Source: Flavobacterium psychrolimnae (GTDB taxonomy: Bacteria > Bacteroidota > Bacteroidia > Flavobacteriales > Flavobacteriaceae). From it: DNA of 64,000 nt. Shown piece by piece: positions 34,125 to 43,479 of the stretch. The stretch is from NCBI RefSeq assembly GCF_003312425.1, contig NZ_QNUX01000008.1:114641-178640 (forward strand). Direction: 5' to 3'. A model generated the notes under the pieces. That model saw only the letters and a program-made list of their open reading frames with translations, was not told the DNA's origin and did not search any database. The stretch's first letter is position 1. The number at the start of each line of letters is the position of its first letter. The translations under genes and the position numbers were made by a program.

Positions 34125-36320
34125 ATGTATCAGATACGTGTTGTTTTGTGGGCATTACTAACGTTAAATTCTTTTAACAGCACTATTTTTGCACAAACAA
34201 AATTATTTTCTGACAAAGAAATTACCAAACTAACGGATGAGGCTTCTCAATATTTAAAGGAGGCTAATTTTGAAAAATCATTAGAAGTCTCTAAGGTAGC
34301 ATTACAAAAATCCATTACTGCTAATGATGCTACTGCAATTACAATTTCCTACAATACCATAGCTGCTAATTACGCTGAACTTGCTGAATTTGACAAAGCT
34401 ATTTTTTTCTACAATAAAGCATTAAAGTACGCTAACAAGACTACCAATGATACTCTTGAAAGCAGGATTCATAATAATTTAGGTAATATCTATTGTTTTG
34501 AAAAGAAGCAATATATAAAAGGGATAAATTTTTATGAAAATGCTATTAAATACAGTCAAAAAATAGCAGACACGAATCAGATTTTTATGACCAAATTAAA
34601 TATTGCTTGGGCTTATTTTGATGTTGGACATTTTGAGAAAGGATATCCAAGTTTAGAATTCGTAAATAAGTACAATTTAAAATTCGGTAATAAATCTAAT
34701 GCTGGTGCTATAAATATGCTCAACGGAATGTATTATTCCCATCAAGGCAATGATGAAAAAGCCACAAATTCTTTTTTGAATGCTATAAAAGCTGGAAATG
34801 AAGCCAATGAAAAGTCGGATTTATCCTTTGCACATCTTGAATATTCTAAACATTTAATGAACAAGGGTGATTATAAAAATGCGTACGAAAACCTTAATAG
34901 ATACAACGAAATTACCGCATTACTCTACAACAAGGAAAAACTGGAGAAAGCTAATATTGCCGGAATTAATGTTGAATTAGATGAGTATAAAAGGGAAATC
35001 GATAAATTTGAAATCGAAAAAGAAGCCCAACTTCAGATTGTAGAAAAATCTAAAACGATTTTGTTGTTATTTACAGTAATATCTATCGTTTTATTGCTTT
35101 TGCTTTATACTTTGTTTAAAAACAATAATTTTAGAAAAAAATTGAATGCAGAACTTTCAACCACTAACAAACAACTATTAATTGCAAAGGAAAAAGCGGA
35201 GGAAGCTTCTGTTTTAAAATCTCAATTTGTGTCAACCATTAGCCATGAACTCAGAACGCCTTTATATGGAGTGGTAGGAATTACAAATATGTTGTTGGAC
35301 GAACATAAAGAATTAGCCGACAGTCCGCACTTGAGTTCATTAAAATTTTCGGCCAGATACTTGCTTTCGTTGGTAAATGATATTCTTCAAATTAACAAAA
35401 TTGAAGATAATAGAATGATTTTGGAGAATTTGACTTTTAATATTTCTGATGAAATTAATATGGTCAAAAATTCGCTTTCTTTTTTAGCTAAAAAAAATAA
35501 TAATTTTATCGTAGTAAAAATTGATCCTGCTATCCCAGAATATTTAATTGGGGATAAATTACGGCTATCTCAAATTATTATGAATTTGGTGAGTAACGCT
35601 CTGAAATTTACTGCAAATGGGGAAGTAATAATTCACATAAATTTAGAAAGAATAGAAGGCAAATCCTATTTTATAGAATTCAGAATTGAAGACAACGGAA
35701 TTGGAATTGCAGCTGAAGATCAAGAGAAGATTTTTGAAAAATTTGTACAAGTAGGTCGAAAAGAAACGGATTATCAAGGAACCGGACTTGGACTTTCAAT
35801 AGTAAAACAACTGTTAGGCTTATTCAATAGTACTATTTCATTGCAAAGCACCATTGGTCAGGGAACTATTTTTAAGTTCTTGATTGCTTTTGAATACAAT
35901 CCTGAGAAAACAATCGATATCATCAATAACATTCAAGTTGATATTGCTCCTCCTCATTCCATAAATGTGTTGGTTGTAGAGGATAATCATATTAATCAGT
36001 TGGTTACCAAAAAAACTATAGAAAAGAATAATTATAAATGTAGCGTAGTAGATAACGGATATGCAGCACTGGAAATCCTTGATAGAGAATACTTTGATAT
36101 TATACTCATGGATATCAATATGCCTCTAATAAATGGGTTTGAGACTACCAGGAAAATTCGGCTTATGGGAATCGAAACACCAATTGTGGCACTTACTGCT
36201 TTCGATAAAGCTGAAATTACTGAAGAAGCGCTCTCAGCAGGAATTAATGATATTATTATAAAACCTTTTGACTCGGTTAAGTTGTTTAGTATTATTACAA
36301 TTTTGATTTCTAAAAACTAA
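34125..36320 (+). CDS. TPR-containing hybrid sensor histidine kinase/response regulator
   Basis: A 731-residue protein starting MYQIRVVLWALL (signal peptide to about residue 23). Residues about 25-300 are periplasmic TPR repeats, then one membrane helix (about 314-334) and a short coiled coil. HisKA follows with phospho-acceptor His374 in SHELRTPLYG, then HATPase_c with NLVSNALKFT and GTGLGLSIVKQLL. The C-terminal receiver domain has phospho-acceptor Asp663 in ILMDINMPLINGF. There is no Hpt or DNA-binding output, so the signal must pass to a separate partner. TPR sensors of this kind in Bacteroidetes often respond to envelope or nutrient cues. No target is evident nearby. Confidence 0.92.
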   Translation: MYQIRVVLWALLTLNSFNSTIFAQTKLFSDKEITKLTDEASQYLKEANFEKSLEVSKVALQKSITANDATAITISYNTIAANYAELAEFDKAIFFYNKALKYANKTTNDTLESRIHNNLGNIYCFEKKQYIKGINFYENAIKYSQKIADTNQIFMTKLNIAWAYFDVGHFEKGYPSLEFVNKYNLKFGNKSNAGAINMLNGMYYSHQGNDEKATNSFLNAIKAGNEANEKSDLSFAHLEYSKHLMNKGDYKNAYENLNRYNEITALLYNKEKLEKANIAGINVELDEYKREIDKFEIEKEAQLQIVEKSKTILLLFTVISIVLLLLLYTLFKNNNFRKKLNAELSTTNKQLLIAKEKAEEASVLKSQFVSTISHELRTPLYGVVGITNMLLDEHKELADSPHLSSLKFSARYLLSLVNDILQINKIEDNRMILENLTFNISDEINMVKNSLSFLAKKNNNFIVVKIDPAIPEYLIGDKLRLSQIIMNLVSNALKFTANGEVIIHINLERIEGKSYFIEFRIEDNGIGIAAEDQEKIFEKFVQVGRKETDYQGTGLGLSIVKQLLGLFNSTISLQSTIGQGTIFKFLIAFEYNPEKTIDIINNIQVDIAPPHSINVLVVEDNHINQLVTKKTIEKNNYKCSVVDNGYAALEILDREYFDIILMDINMPLINGFETTRKIRLMGIETPIVALTAFDKAEITEEALSAGINDIIIKPFDSVKLFSIITILISKN

Positions 36321-36341
36321 AGGAACTAAAATTTTTACAAC

Positions 36342-36394
36342 AAAAAAAATCGTTAAACCTTTAAAGTCTCCTACAAACTCTAAGATTTAACGAT
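36342..36394 (-). terminator. Probable terminator of hsp20
   Basis: A 9-bp stem (36349-36357 with 36386-36394) with a long 28-base loop. On the minus strand it is followed by eight T (plus-strand A-run 36342-36349). It could also act weakly on the convergent kinase transcript. Confidence 0.5.
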
Positions 36395-36423
36395 GTTTTA
36401 TCTGTTAATGATTGAATACTTTT

Positions 36424-36900
36424 CTATTTTATTGCAATTTTTTTTAACATCTTTTTCTTACCATTGTCTTTTTTTGCAATGTCGATATGAAGAATTCCAT
36501 CTTTATAACTAGCTTCAATTTTATTTTCATCAATTGAATCTGGTAAAGTAAAAGATCGAAAGAAGGATTGATAATTAAACTCTTTTCGAACGTAATTATC
36601 TTTTTTTCTTGTTTCTTCTTTTTCTTCTTTTTTTTCAGAAGAAATCATGAGCATGTTGTTGTCAATTTCAACTTTAAAATCTTCTTTTTTCATTCCCGGA
36701 GCAGCTAGTTCTACTTGTAGTTTGTCATCAGTTTCTTTTAAATTCACTGAAGGTAAATTACTGCCCATAGCGGTAAAATTTTTATCAGTCCAATCAAATA
36801 AATCTCTTGAGATAAAATCATCAAAAAATGTATTTACTGAAGGAAATAAACTTGTATTCATTACTGGCACTAATCCGTTTCTTTTAACTAAAGTTTCCAT
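36424..36900 (-). CDS. Hsp20/alpha-crystallin small heat-shock protein
   Basis: A 158-residue small heat-shock chaperone. The alpha-crystallin domain covers about residues 45-145: VNLKETDDKLQVELAAPGMK, then MLMISSEKKEE and the FTLPDSIDENKIEASYKDGIL conserved region. A basic C-terminal tail ends KKIAIK, containing an IxI-like anchor. It forms oligomers that hold unfolded proteins in the cytosol. The promoter upstream is a clean housekeeping-type -33/-7 pair; I see no CIRCE element. Confidence 0.94.
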   Translation of the reverse strand: METLVKRNGLVPVMNTSLFPSVNTFFDDFISRDLFDWTDKNFTAMGSNLPSVNLKETDDKLQVELAAPGMKKEDFKVEIDNNMLMISSEKKEEKEETRKKDNYVRKEFNYQSFFRSFTLPDSIDENKIEASYKDGILHIDIAKKDNGKKKMLKKIAIK

Positions 36901-36936
36901 AATTTTGTGTTTAAAGTTGTTTATAATATATTAAAT

Positions 36937-36966
36937 CAAATGTATTGATTTAATTATTTTTACAAA
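36937..36966 (-). promoter_or_regulatory. Promoter of hsp20
   Basis: Reading the minus strand: TTTG at 36966-36963, an 18-base spacer and TACATTTG at 36944-36937. This is a full Bacteroidetes -33/-7 match about 37 bases before the ATG. Confidence 0.7.
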
Positions 36967-37078
36967 CCGCTTTTAACATTTAAGACGTTGAAAAACAATG
37001 TATTAACGTTTAATTACGTTTTTATGTTTTGGTTAAAAGGGCAATTCTTACAGCTAAAAAATTGCTATGGAAATACAA

Positions 37079-38335
37079 TTAATACCAGCGCTTTTTATTT
37101 TGTTTGGATGCGTCGGACTTTCTTGACTTATGCGCACCACCACTTCGGTTTGAATTTTTTTGTGCAGCAGATGCGGGCGCTGTTTCGGGACTTCCTGAAT
37201 GCCAATGATACGGATGGTCATTTACAGTCTTAACGTCAACTTTTATCAGTTTTTGAATATCTTTCCAATAGCCGTGCTCATCTTTACTACAAAAAGAAAT
37301 CGCAATTCCGCCATTTCCGGCGCGACCGGTTCTACCAATTCTATGAACATACGTCTCTGGGATATTTGGTAAATCAAAATTAATTACAAACGGTAATTGG
37401 TCGATATCAATTCCTCTGGCAGCAATATCAGTAGCTACTAATACGCCAACTTCTTTATTTTTGAAAGCATCCAAAACACGTTGTCTTGCATTTTGTGATT
37501 TGTCACCGTGAATGGCTTCAGCGGCGATGTTGTTTTTTCGTAAAGCTTTTACAACATTATCTGCACCGTGTTTCGTTCTGGAAAAAACCAGTACATCTGA
37601 TAAATTTTCATTTTTAATCAAATGATACAGTAAATTTCTTTTCTCGGCCTTTTCAACAAAATAAACCCTTTGTTCTACGTTTTCAGCTGTTGAGGAAACT
37701 GGCGAAACGGTAACGGTTGCAGGATCCGTAAGAAACATTTCAGCTAATTCTCGAATGGCAATTGGCATCGTTGCTGAGAAAAATAATGTTTGTCTGTTTT
37801 TTGGCGTAAGCTTTACAATTTTCTTGACATCGTTTACAAATCCCATGTCCAGCATTTGATCTGCCTCATCCAGCACTAAAGTATGTAAATGATCTAAATC
37901 TATAAAACCTTGTTTGTGTAAATCAAGCAATCTTCCAGGTGTTGCTATCAGGATATCTACACCATTTTTTAAGGCATCAACTTGAGGATTTTGTGAAACT
38001 CCACCAAAAATTGTCAGTTGGGTCAAGTTAGTGTATTTGCTGTAATCGTCGAAACTTTGGCCTATTTGAACAGCTAATTCTCGCGTAGGAGTTACAACTA
38101 GAGACCTGATTACTTTGGCTTTCTTTGATGAACCTACAATTCGGTGTAATTGATGTATAATTGGTATAGCAAATGCGCCTGTTTTTCCTGTTCCAGTTTG
38201 TGCACATCCTATTAAATCTCTTCCGGCTAATACTAGAGGAATCGATTGTTCTTGAATAGGAGTGGGATTCAGGTAGCCTTGTTCAAATACGGCTTTTTGT
38301 ATACTTTTTGAAAGTGATAAATCTTCGAATAACAT
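37079..38335 (-). CDS. DEAD-box RNA helicase (RhlE-like)
   Basis: A 418-residue ATP-dependent RNA helicase. Motifs in order: Q-motif (GYLNPTPIQEQSIP), I AQTGTGKTGAF, Ia PTRELAVQ, II VLDEADQML, III FSATMP, IV/V region VLVATDIAARGIDI and VI HRIGRTGRAG. A Lys/Ser/Arg-rich tail (about 390-418) ends in KKRWY and probably binds RNA. RhlE-type helicases work in ribosome assembly and RNA turnover, especially in the cold. It lies 105 bases downstream of the XRE regulator on the same strand. Confidence 0.93.
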   Translation of the reverse strand: MLFEDLSLSKSIQKAVFEQGYLNPTPIQEQSIPLVLAGRDLIGCAQTGTGKTGAFAIPIIHQLHRIVGSSKKAKVIRSLVVTPTRELAVQIGQSFDDYSKYTNLTQLTIFGGVSQNPQVDALKNGVDILIATPGRLLDLHKQGFIDLDHLHTLVLDEADQMLDMGFVNDVKKIVKLTPKNRQTLFFSATMPIAIRELAEMFLTDPATVTVSPVSSTAENVEQRVYFVEKAEKRNLLYHLIKNENLSDVLVFSRTKHGADNVVKALRKNNIAAEAIHGDKSQNARQRVLDAFKNKEVGVLVATDIAARGIDIDQLPFVINFDLPNIPETYVHRIGRTGRAGNGGIAISFCSKDEHGYWKDIQKLIKVDVKTVNDHPYHWHSGSPETAPASAAQKNSNRSGGAHKSRKSDASKQNKKRWY

Positions 38336-38440
38336 ATTTTGATTTTCTTATTTAATAAAAATAGATACCTTTAAATACATGTGATACTTGTTAATCATAA
38401 TAGCTGTATTTTGGTGATTTTGTGTAAAATTGTGTAAAAT

Positions 38441-38830
38441 TTAATCTACTGAAGCGCTTTGAAGTTTTGAAATACTTTCTTTTAATAACTTATTTTCATT
38501 GATGTACATTTCAGCAGTTTTGTTTTTTTCCTCAATTAAATCTTTTAAGGTTTTGATGTGATCTTTTAAATCTAGAATTTCACGATTGAGACTTTCCGTC
38601 GTTTCTGCGACTGTTTCTATTTTCCCTGAAATTCTATTTTTGTTCACCTCATTAGTGTAAACTTTATTATTAGATAATAACGTCCCCAGTAATTTAATTT
38701 TAGAAGCTGGAATTTTATTTCCTTGTTCGTAGTTAATTACAGTTCTTCTATCTACCCCTAAAAATTCAGCGAACTCTTGTTGTGTTTTGCCTAAATCTCT
38801 TCTGATTTTAATGATATCTAAGTCATTCAT
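38441..38830 (-). CDS. XRE-family helix-turn-helix regulator with C-terminal coiled coil
   Basis: A 129-residue protein. Residues 5-55 form a Cro/C1-type HTH (RRDLGKTQQEFAEFLGVDRR, then INYEQGNKIP). Residues about 70-125 are strongly heptad-like (ESLNREILDLKDHIKTLKDL) and should form a coiled-coil dimer. It is a likely DNA-binding regulator, target unknown. It is flanked by a helicase gene and hutG; regulation of the hut genes is possible but not shown. No prophage genes surround it. Confidence 0.85.
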   Translation of the reverse strand: MNDLDIIKIRRDLGKTQQEFAEFLGVDRRTVINYEQGNKIPASKIKLLGTLLSNNKVYTNEVNKNRISGKIETVAETTESLNREILDLKDHIKTLKDLIEEKNKTAEMYINENKLLKESISKLQSASVD

Positions 38831-38973
38831 AAATAATTACTTATAAATTAATATGTGTTTTATCGTTATGTAAATATCTTGAATTAAGTAGCTAGAAAGT
38901 GTTGTAAAGATAGTATTAATATTTTTGATGGTTCTTTAATGTTATTTCGGAGCTGAATTTAGAAATTTTTAAG

Positions 38974-40029
38974 CTAAGGAATTACAGTTTGAATGGGTTG
39001 GATAGTATTGGATTTTATAAAATCAGTTACCAAGTAACCTATTAGTTTTCCTATAAGATGATTGTTTTTTTCTTCTCCTAAATCTGGTGCTCCTTCGCAA
39101 ATATGCAAATAGGAAGCATTTTTATTTTTTCCAAAAAATGATATAAACTGACGCAACTGTTCCACAGAAAAGCCACTCATTGTCATAGCACTGCAAGCAA
39201 TGTTAGGAATGGCATCCAAGTCTATTTCAATTCCAAAAAAATCATCATTTATAAAACTTAATGCATTTATCATTTCTTGGTCAAAGTCTTTTTCTTTCCT
39301 AATACTTAAGCTATCATACGTAATATATCGAACTCGATCTTCAATTTTTTTAATAATATCCAAAACACTTTTTGAAGTGTAATTTTCATGCAATCCAAAA
39401 ATGAAATATTTTTTCAAAAAACCTTCTTCAAAAGCATACGAAAAACCATTGCCGCTGTGGCGTCCTTCGAGAATTCTAAAATCAGAATGCGCATCAAAAT
39501 TAATTGCATTTATAGGTTTCCCTTTAGCAAGAGCAGTTCCTTTTATATTTCCATAGGAATTATTGTGTCCTCCACCAATAACAATAGGAGTTTTTCCTAA
39601 TTTTACAATACTGAAAATGATATGCGATACATCTTTGTCAATTTTATCAACGAGCTGACTCAATTTAGAACGGTCATCAATGTCATTAAAATCAAGGATT
39701 TCAACATTATTCATAAGTTCACTTACATCAAGTTGACCTAAAACTACAAGTTGACCGCCTTTACAAAAACGATTGTGCTGAATATTTGCAATGCTTTTTA
39801 TGGCGCTGTCCCAGGCTGAAGCTGCTCCAGGTCTGCCGTAATTTGCTCTTATGCCAATATCTTCGGGAATACCAAACAATACATATTTTGCTTCACAATT
39901 TTTTAGAAATTCAAGAGGATCTGCATCTTTTGGAATGGTTATCATTTTTTCTCCAAATTTTATTTCGCCACTTCTGTGGTTGGTTATCTTTGCGAGATCT
40001 TTGATTGTGAACGGGATAATCTTTTCCAT
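38974..40029 (-). CDS. hutG: Formimidoylglutamase (arginase family)
   Basis: A 351-residue member of the arginase/agmatinase family. The dimanganese ligands are present: the His of GGGHNNSYGN, the Asp-His-Asp set of NFDAHSDFR and the two Asp of EIDLDAI. I assign HutG, hydrolysing N-formimidoyl-glutamate to glutamate and formamide in histidine breakdown, on overall resemblance to Bacteroidetes HutG and because hutI lies 1 kb away in the same orientation. Other ureohydrolase substrates remain possible. hutH and hutU are not in the window. It has a -7 element and is divergent from the next gene. Confidence 0.82.
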   Translation of the reverse strand: MEKIIPFTIKDLAKITNHRSGEIKFGEKMITIPKDADPLEFLKNCEAKYVLFGIPEDIGIRANYGRPGAASAWDSAIKSIANIQHNRFCKGGQLVVLGQLDVSELMNNVEILDFNDIDDRSKLSQLVDKIDKDVSHIIFSIVKLGKTPIVIGGGHNNSYGNIKGTALAKGKPINAINFDAHSDFRILEGRHSGNGFSYAFEEGFLKKYFIFGLHENYTSKSVLDIIKKIEDRVRYITYDSLSIRKEKDFDQEMINALSFINDDFFGIEIDLDAIPNIACSAMTMSGFSVEQLRQFISFFGKNKNASYLHICEGAPDLGEEKNNHLIGKLIGYLVTDFIKSNTIQPIQTVIP

Positions 40030-40045
40030 TAAAAAATATTTTAGT

Positions 40046-40053
40046 CAAAAATA
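40046..40053 (-). promoter_or_regulatory. -7 element for hutG
   Basis: The minus strand reads TATTTTTG (TAnnTTTG) 17-24 bases before the ATG at 40029. No -33 match at normal spacing. Confidence 0.4.
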
Positions 40054-40096
40054 ATATAATTGTGTTAACTTACGTTATTAGGTAGTTATATATTGT

Positions 40097-40104
40097 TAAA
40101 TTTG
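40097..40104 (+). promoter_or_regulatory. -7 element for the coiled-coil membrane protein gene
   Basis: TAAATTTG (TAnnTTTG) 25-32 bases before the ATG at 40129. No -33 match at normal spacing. Confidence 0.4.
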
Positions 40105-40128
40105 TAAATAAATAAAAATTAAATCGAG

Positions 40129-41013
40129 ATGGAAAATCAAAAAAGCAGTTCAAGTCTTAAAGCCGTAATAGCTGTATTAGCGATTTTATTAGTGGGTAGT
40201 TTGATATACATTTTCAAAATGACCTCTGATGCTGACACCGTTAAAACAGAATTAAAAACTACATTGACCGAGAAAGAATCGGTGATGAAAGATTTGCAGG
40301 AATTAAAATCGACTTATGATGCTGCTATAGCAGAAAACACTTCAATGTCTGATGAGTTGATTCAAGAAAGAGATAAAGTGGTAAACTTAATGTCTGATTT
40401 AAGCAAATCTAAAGGTGATGTGGCTTCATTGTCAAAATATAGAACTCAATTCAATGCGCTACAAGGCAATATGAAAGTTTTAATGGCGGAAAATGAAGGA
40501 TTAAAAAAACAAAACACAACTTTGACTACGCAACGTGATAGTACAGTAGTTGTTTTGGGAGAATCTAAGAAATACAATGAAGTTTTGGTAGGTCAAAACG
40601 AAGAATTGGCTAAAGCAGTTGAAATTGGTTCGAAATTAACAGTTTTAAATACAAGAGGATCGGCTTTTAAACTTAGAAGTTCTGGAAAACAAATTGAAAC
40701 AGACAAAGCGAGCAGAGCAGATGTTCTGAGAGTTAGTTTTACAATTCCTGAAAACCCGATTGCTAAATCAGGTGAAAAAATGTATTACGTTCAAGTGATT
40801 GATAGTAAAAACAATGTTTTAGGAGACAAAAAAACAGAAACTTTTGGAGATAATACCTTAACCTACAGTTTTACAACGGTTGTACAATATGACAATAAAA
40901 CCGTTCAGGTAACTCAAGATCTTAAAGGGAAAGATTTTGCTAAAGGAACTTATTATATCAATATTTTTGATACTGATATATTGGTTTCTAAAACAAGTTT
41001 CATTTTAAGATAA
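40129..41013 (+). CDS. Membrane-anchored coiled-coil protein, function unknown
   Basis: A 294-residue protein with a short cytosolic tail, one membrane helix (about residues 12-30, VIAVLAILLVGSLIYIF), a long coiled coil (about 33-170, rich in Glu/Lys/Leu) and a beta-rich C-terminal domain (about 180-294). It is conserved in flavobacteria and sometimes labelled as ParA-like, but it has no P-loop. The shape suggests a periplasmic spacer or scaffold. It is divergent from hutG and convergent with hutI across a strong terminator. Confidence 0.75.
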   Translation: MENQKSSSSLKAVIAVLAILLVGSLIYIFKMTSDADTVKTELKTTLTEKESVMKDLQELKSTYDAAIAENTSMSDELIQERDKVVNLMSDLSKSKGDVASLSKYRTQFNALQGNMKVLMAENEGLKKQNTTLTTQRDSTVVVLGESKKYNEVLVGQNEELAKAVEIGSKLTVLNTRGSAFKLRSSGKQIETDKASRADVLRVSFTIPENPIAKSGEKMYYVQVIDSKNNVLGDKKTETFGDNTLTYSFTTVVQYDNKTVQVTQDLKGKDFAKGTYYINIFDTDILVSKTSFILR

Positions 41014-41032
41014 TCGTCCAAAAAATAAGTAT

Positions 41033-41068
41033 AAAAAAAGAGGAACGTAAAAACGTTCCTCTTTTTTT
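41033..41068. terminator. Bidirectional terminator overlapping the hutI stop codon
   Basis: A 16-bp perfect stem (41033-41048 with 41053-41068) with an AAAA loop and A/T runs at both ends. The right arm overlaps the last bases of hutI (stop 41069-41067). Confidence 0.9.
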
Positions 41069-42305
41069 ATGCAAAAATTTCACCTTCTAAAAGTACTGTC
41101 TCAATTAGATTACTGCCAAAAGCGTAAGGTAATTGATAGTAGGAGGGAATGGGTTTTGTGATAATTAGATTTGCTTTTTTGCCAATGGTGATGCTTCCAT
41201 GAGTTTCAGAAATTCCCATGGCGTACGCACCATTTATTGTGGCAGCATTGATGGCTTCTTCGGGAGTCATTTTCATTTTAATACACGCAGTTGATACTAC
41301 AAAATTCATATTTCCGGATGGAGTGGAACCTGGATTATAATCCGTTGCCAGAGCGAGAGGAAGTCCTGCCGCGATCATTGCTCGTGCTGGAGTGTAAGGA
41401 ATACTCAAAAAATAAGAACAAGAAGGTAATGCAACGGGCATTGTTTCAGTATTTTTTAAAGCTTCAATATCTTCCGGTTTCATAACTTCTAGATGATCTA
41501 CGGAAAGTGCATCGTATTTTATTCCCGCTTGAATTCCGCCAATAGAGTTAAATTGATTGACGTGAATTTTTGGCTTTAAGCCAAATTTAATTCCGGCTTC
41601 CATGATTTGTTGGGTTTCTTCAACAGTAAAATAACCCGTCTCACAAAATGCATCTATGAAATCTGCCAGTTTATTTTTGGCAATTTCAGGAAGCATTTCG
41701 TTGATGATTAAATCAATATATCCTTGATGGTTTTCTTTAAACTCTAATGGAAAAGCGTGAGCACCAAGAAAAGTTGCTTTTATGGTAACTGGATAATTTT
41801 GAGCTAATCGCTGAATCACGCGAAGCATTTTCAATTCTCCATCAACTGTTAATCCGTATCCTGATTTGATTTCTACTGCTCCGGTTCCCAAACGCATGAC
41901 TTCTTCTAGACGCGTTTTGGATTGCTGGCAGATTTCTTCTTCAGTAGTTTCGTTGAGTTTTTTAGCTGAATTTAAGATTCCGCCACCACGATTAGCGATT
42001 TCTTCATACGACAAACCGTTTATTCGGTCTACAAATTCCTGTTCCCGATTTCCCGCATACACGATATGCGTGTGACTGTCACACCAAGATGGTAAAACGA
42101 TCTTTCCTGTTGCGTCAATCGTTTTGTCATTGTCTATTTTCGGAATATTATCCATCGAACCAAAATCAGCAATTAACTTGTCTTTAATTACCAAAAATGC
42201 ATTTTTAATAGTTGGTAAAACCGCCATTTCAGCACCCGAAACTTTCAAAATTGAAGAATCCCGAACCTGAAGCAACTCTTTAATATTGATGATTAATGTT
42301 GTCAT
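41067..42305 (-). CDS. hutI: Imidazolonepropionase
   Basis: A 412-residue amidohydrolase of histidine degradation, opening 4-imidazolone-5-propionate to formimino-glutamate, the substrate of HutG. The metal-binding CDSHTHIVYAGNRE lies near residue 75, EIKSGYGLTV near 145, KIHVNQFN near 240 and the metal-ligand region LATDYNPGSTPSGN near 318. Length is normal. It begins 10 bases after the glutaminyl cyclase gene on the same strand, so both probably share a transcript. Confidence 0.95.
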   Translation of the reverse strand: MTTLIINIKELLQVRDSSILKVSGAEMAVLPTIKNAFLVIKDKLIADFGSMDNIPKIDNDKTIDATGKIVLPSWCDSHTHIVYAGNREQEFVDRINGLSYEEIANRGGGILNSAKKLNETTEEEICQQSKTRLEEVMRLGTGAVEIKSGYGLTVDGELKMLRVIQRLAQNYPVTIKATFLGAHAFPLEFKENHQGYIDLIINEMLPEIAKNKLADFIDAFCETGYFTVEETQQIMEAGIKFGLKPKIHVNQFNSIGGIQAGIKYDALSVDHLEVMKPEDIEALKNTETMPVALPSCSYFLSIPYTPARAMIAAGLPLALATDYNPGSTPSGNMNFVVSTACIKMKMTPEEAINAATINGAYAMGISETHGSITIGKKANLIITKPIPSYYQLPYAFGSNLIETVLLEGEIFA

Positions 42306-42315
42306 TTTTTAATAA

Positions 42316-43392
42316 TTACTCTGAAACTTTGATTTCAAACATTTTGTTCCAGTTTTTTCCTGTTACAAAAATGGTTTTTGTTTTTGGGTTGTAGGCAATT
42401 CCGTTTAGGACATCCGTATCCGGTAATTGAGTTATTTTTTTCTTTAAATCGGCAAGATTGATAATTGCTTCTACCGCACCATTTTTAGGATTGATGACAG
42501 CAATTGCATCTTTTTGATACACATTACCATAAATTTTACCGTCAATCCATTCGAGTTCATTGACAGCTTTTATTTTTGTTTCAAAGGAATACACGTTCAA
42601 GTAATCTACTTCTTTAAATGTTGTTGGGTCAATAATCCAAATTTTTTCGGTTCCATCAGATTGATAAAGATATTTTCCGTCATTTGTTAATCCCCAACCT
42701 TCGATAGGTTTGAAATAGGTAAACGTTTTTTCTTTTTTGAAAGTATCTGCATTATAAACGTACCCTTCATTATTTTGCCAGGTTAATTGGTAAACTTTGT
42801 TGTTTAGAATCGTAATTCCTTCCCCAAAATATTTGTCAGCCAATTCCACTTTTTTGTAAACTTCTCCAGTCTTATAATTTGTTTTTCTTAAGCTGGAAAT
42901 CCCTTTTTCTCCGGTTCCGTTTCCAGTACCGTTTCCAGTTCCCTCATAAAGCGTGTCACGATAAAATTCTAAACCTTGTGTGTAGGCTCCGATGTCGTGC
43001 GGATAAGTATTTACGATGGTGTATTTTAATAATTTTGGTTGAATGTCTGAAACTAATTCTACTCTAGTGGTAGCTTCGGAGTTTTGACCTTCATAATATA
43101 CCAAAGCTTTTAGGTTTTGATAGCCTAATTTTTGATCTTTCAATTCAAAAGTTAGTTTGTTTATTCCTTTTGTTGAACCAACTTTTTTATCATTTACATA
43201 ATAGATGATGCTGTCTACAGTTTTAGAATTGGAGTTCAAAATTTCTAAAGAAAGGGTTTCTTTTGGGTTGTATTGTTCCTTAAATTTAGAATTATCAAAG
43301 GAGAATAAAGTATTTTCACCTTTTTTTGTTTCGTTGCAACTTGCTAAGGTGATTCCTAATAAAATGACAGATAGGAAGTTATAATTTTTCAT
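42316..43392 (-). CDS. Glutaminyl-peptide cyclotransferase (plant-type beta-propeller), lipoprotein
   Basis: I start at the ATG at 43392 (358 residues), where a lipoprotein signal begins (NYNFLSVILLGITLASC); the frame can extend eight codons further. After an about 100-residue N-terminal beta domain, residues about 115-358 match the Glu_cyclase_2 propeller: YPHDIGAYTQGLEF, KVYQLTWQNNEGYVYN, LYQSDGTEKIWIIDP and NELEWIDGKIYGNVY. It forms N-terminal pyroglutamate on secreted peptides; many T9SS-exported proteins in Bacteroidetes carry such ends. A 12-bp tandem repeat inserts Gly-Thr-Gly-Asn units into the loop after LYEGTG. Confidence 0.88.
   Translation of the reverse strand: MKNYNFLSVILLGITLASCNETKKGENTLFSFDNSKFKEQYNPKETLSLEILNSNSKTVDSIIYYVNDKKVGSTKGINKLTFELKDQKLGYQNLKALVYYEGQNSEATTRVELVSDIQPKLLKYTIVNTYPHDIGAYTQGLEFYRDTLYEGTGNGTGNGTGEKGISSLRKTNYKTGEVYKKVELADKYFGEGITILNNKVYQLTWQNNEGYVYNADTFKKEKTFTYFKPIEGWGLTNDGKYLYQSDGTEKIWIIDPTTFKEVDYLNVYSFETKIKAVNELEWIDGKIYGNVYQKDAIAVINPKNGAVEAIINLADLKKKITQLPDTDVLNGIAYNPKTKTIFVTGKNWNKMFEIKVSE
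42907..42942 (-). repeat. 12-bp tandem repeat inside the glutaminyl cyclase gene
   Basis: Three 12-bp units at 42931-42942, 42919-42930 and 42907-42918 (minus-strand GGAACTGGAAAC and variants) encode GTGN-GTGN-GTGE. Units differ by one to three bases. In-frame, so copy changes would only lengthen or shorten a loop. Confidence 0.7.
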
Positions 43393-43447
43393 GATTTGTT
43401 TTTTTTGTTGTACCAATATACAATGTTATTTTTAATGATTAAAGCTC

Positions 43448-43477
43448 TTGTAAAAATATAAAAAGATTGTATATTTG
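43448..43477 (+). promoter_or_regulatory. Promoter of the SRP RNA gene
   Basis: TTG at 43448-43450, a 19-base spacer and TATATTTG at 43470-43477. Transcription would start at about 43482, exactly where the RNA's closing stem begins. Confidence 0.8.
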
Positions 43478-43479
43478 CA

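Noticed and set aside
37039..37066. Inverted repeat downstream of the DEAD-box helicase as a terminator
   Set aside because: Only a 6-bp AT-rich stem with a long loop and a weak T-run; too poor to call.
38441..38830. XRE regulator as a prophage marker
   Set aside because: No integrase, structural or lysis genes nearby, and the surrounding genes are ordinary chromosomal ones.
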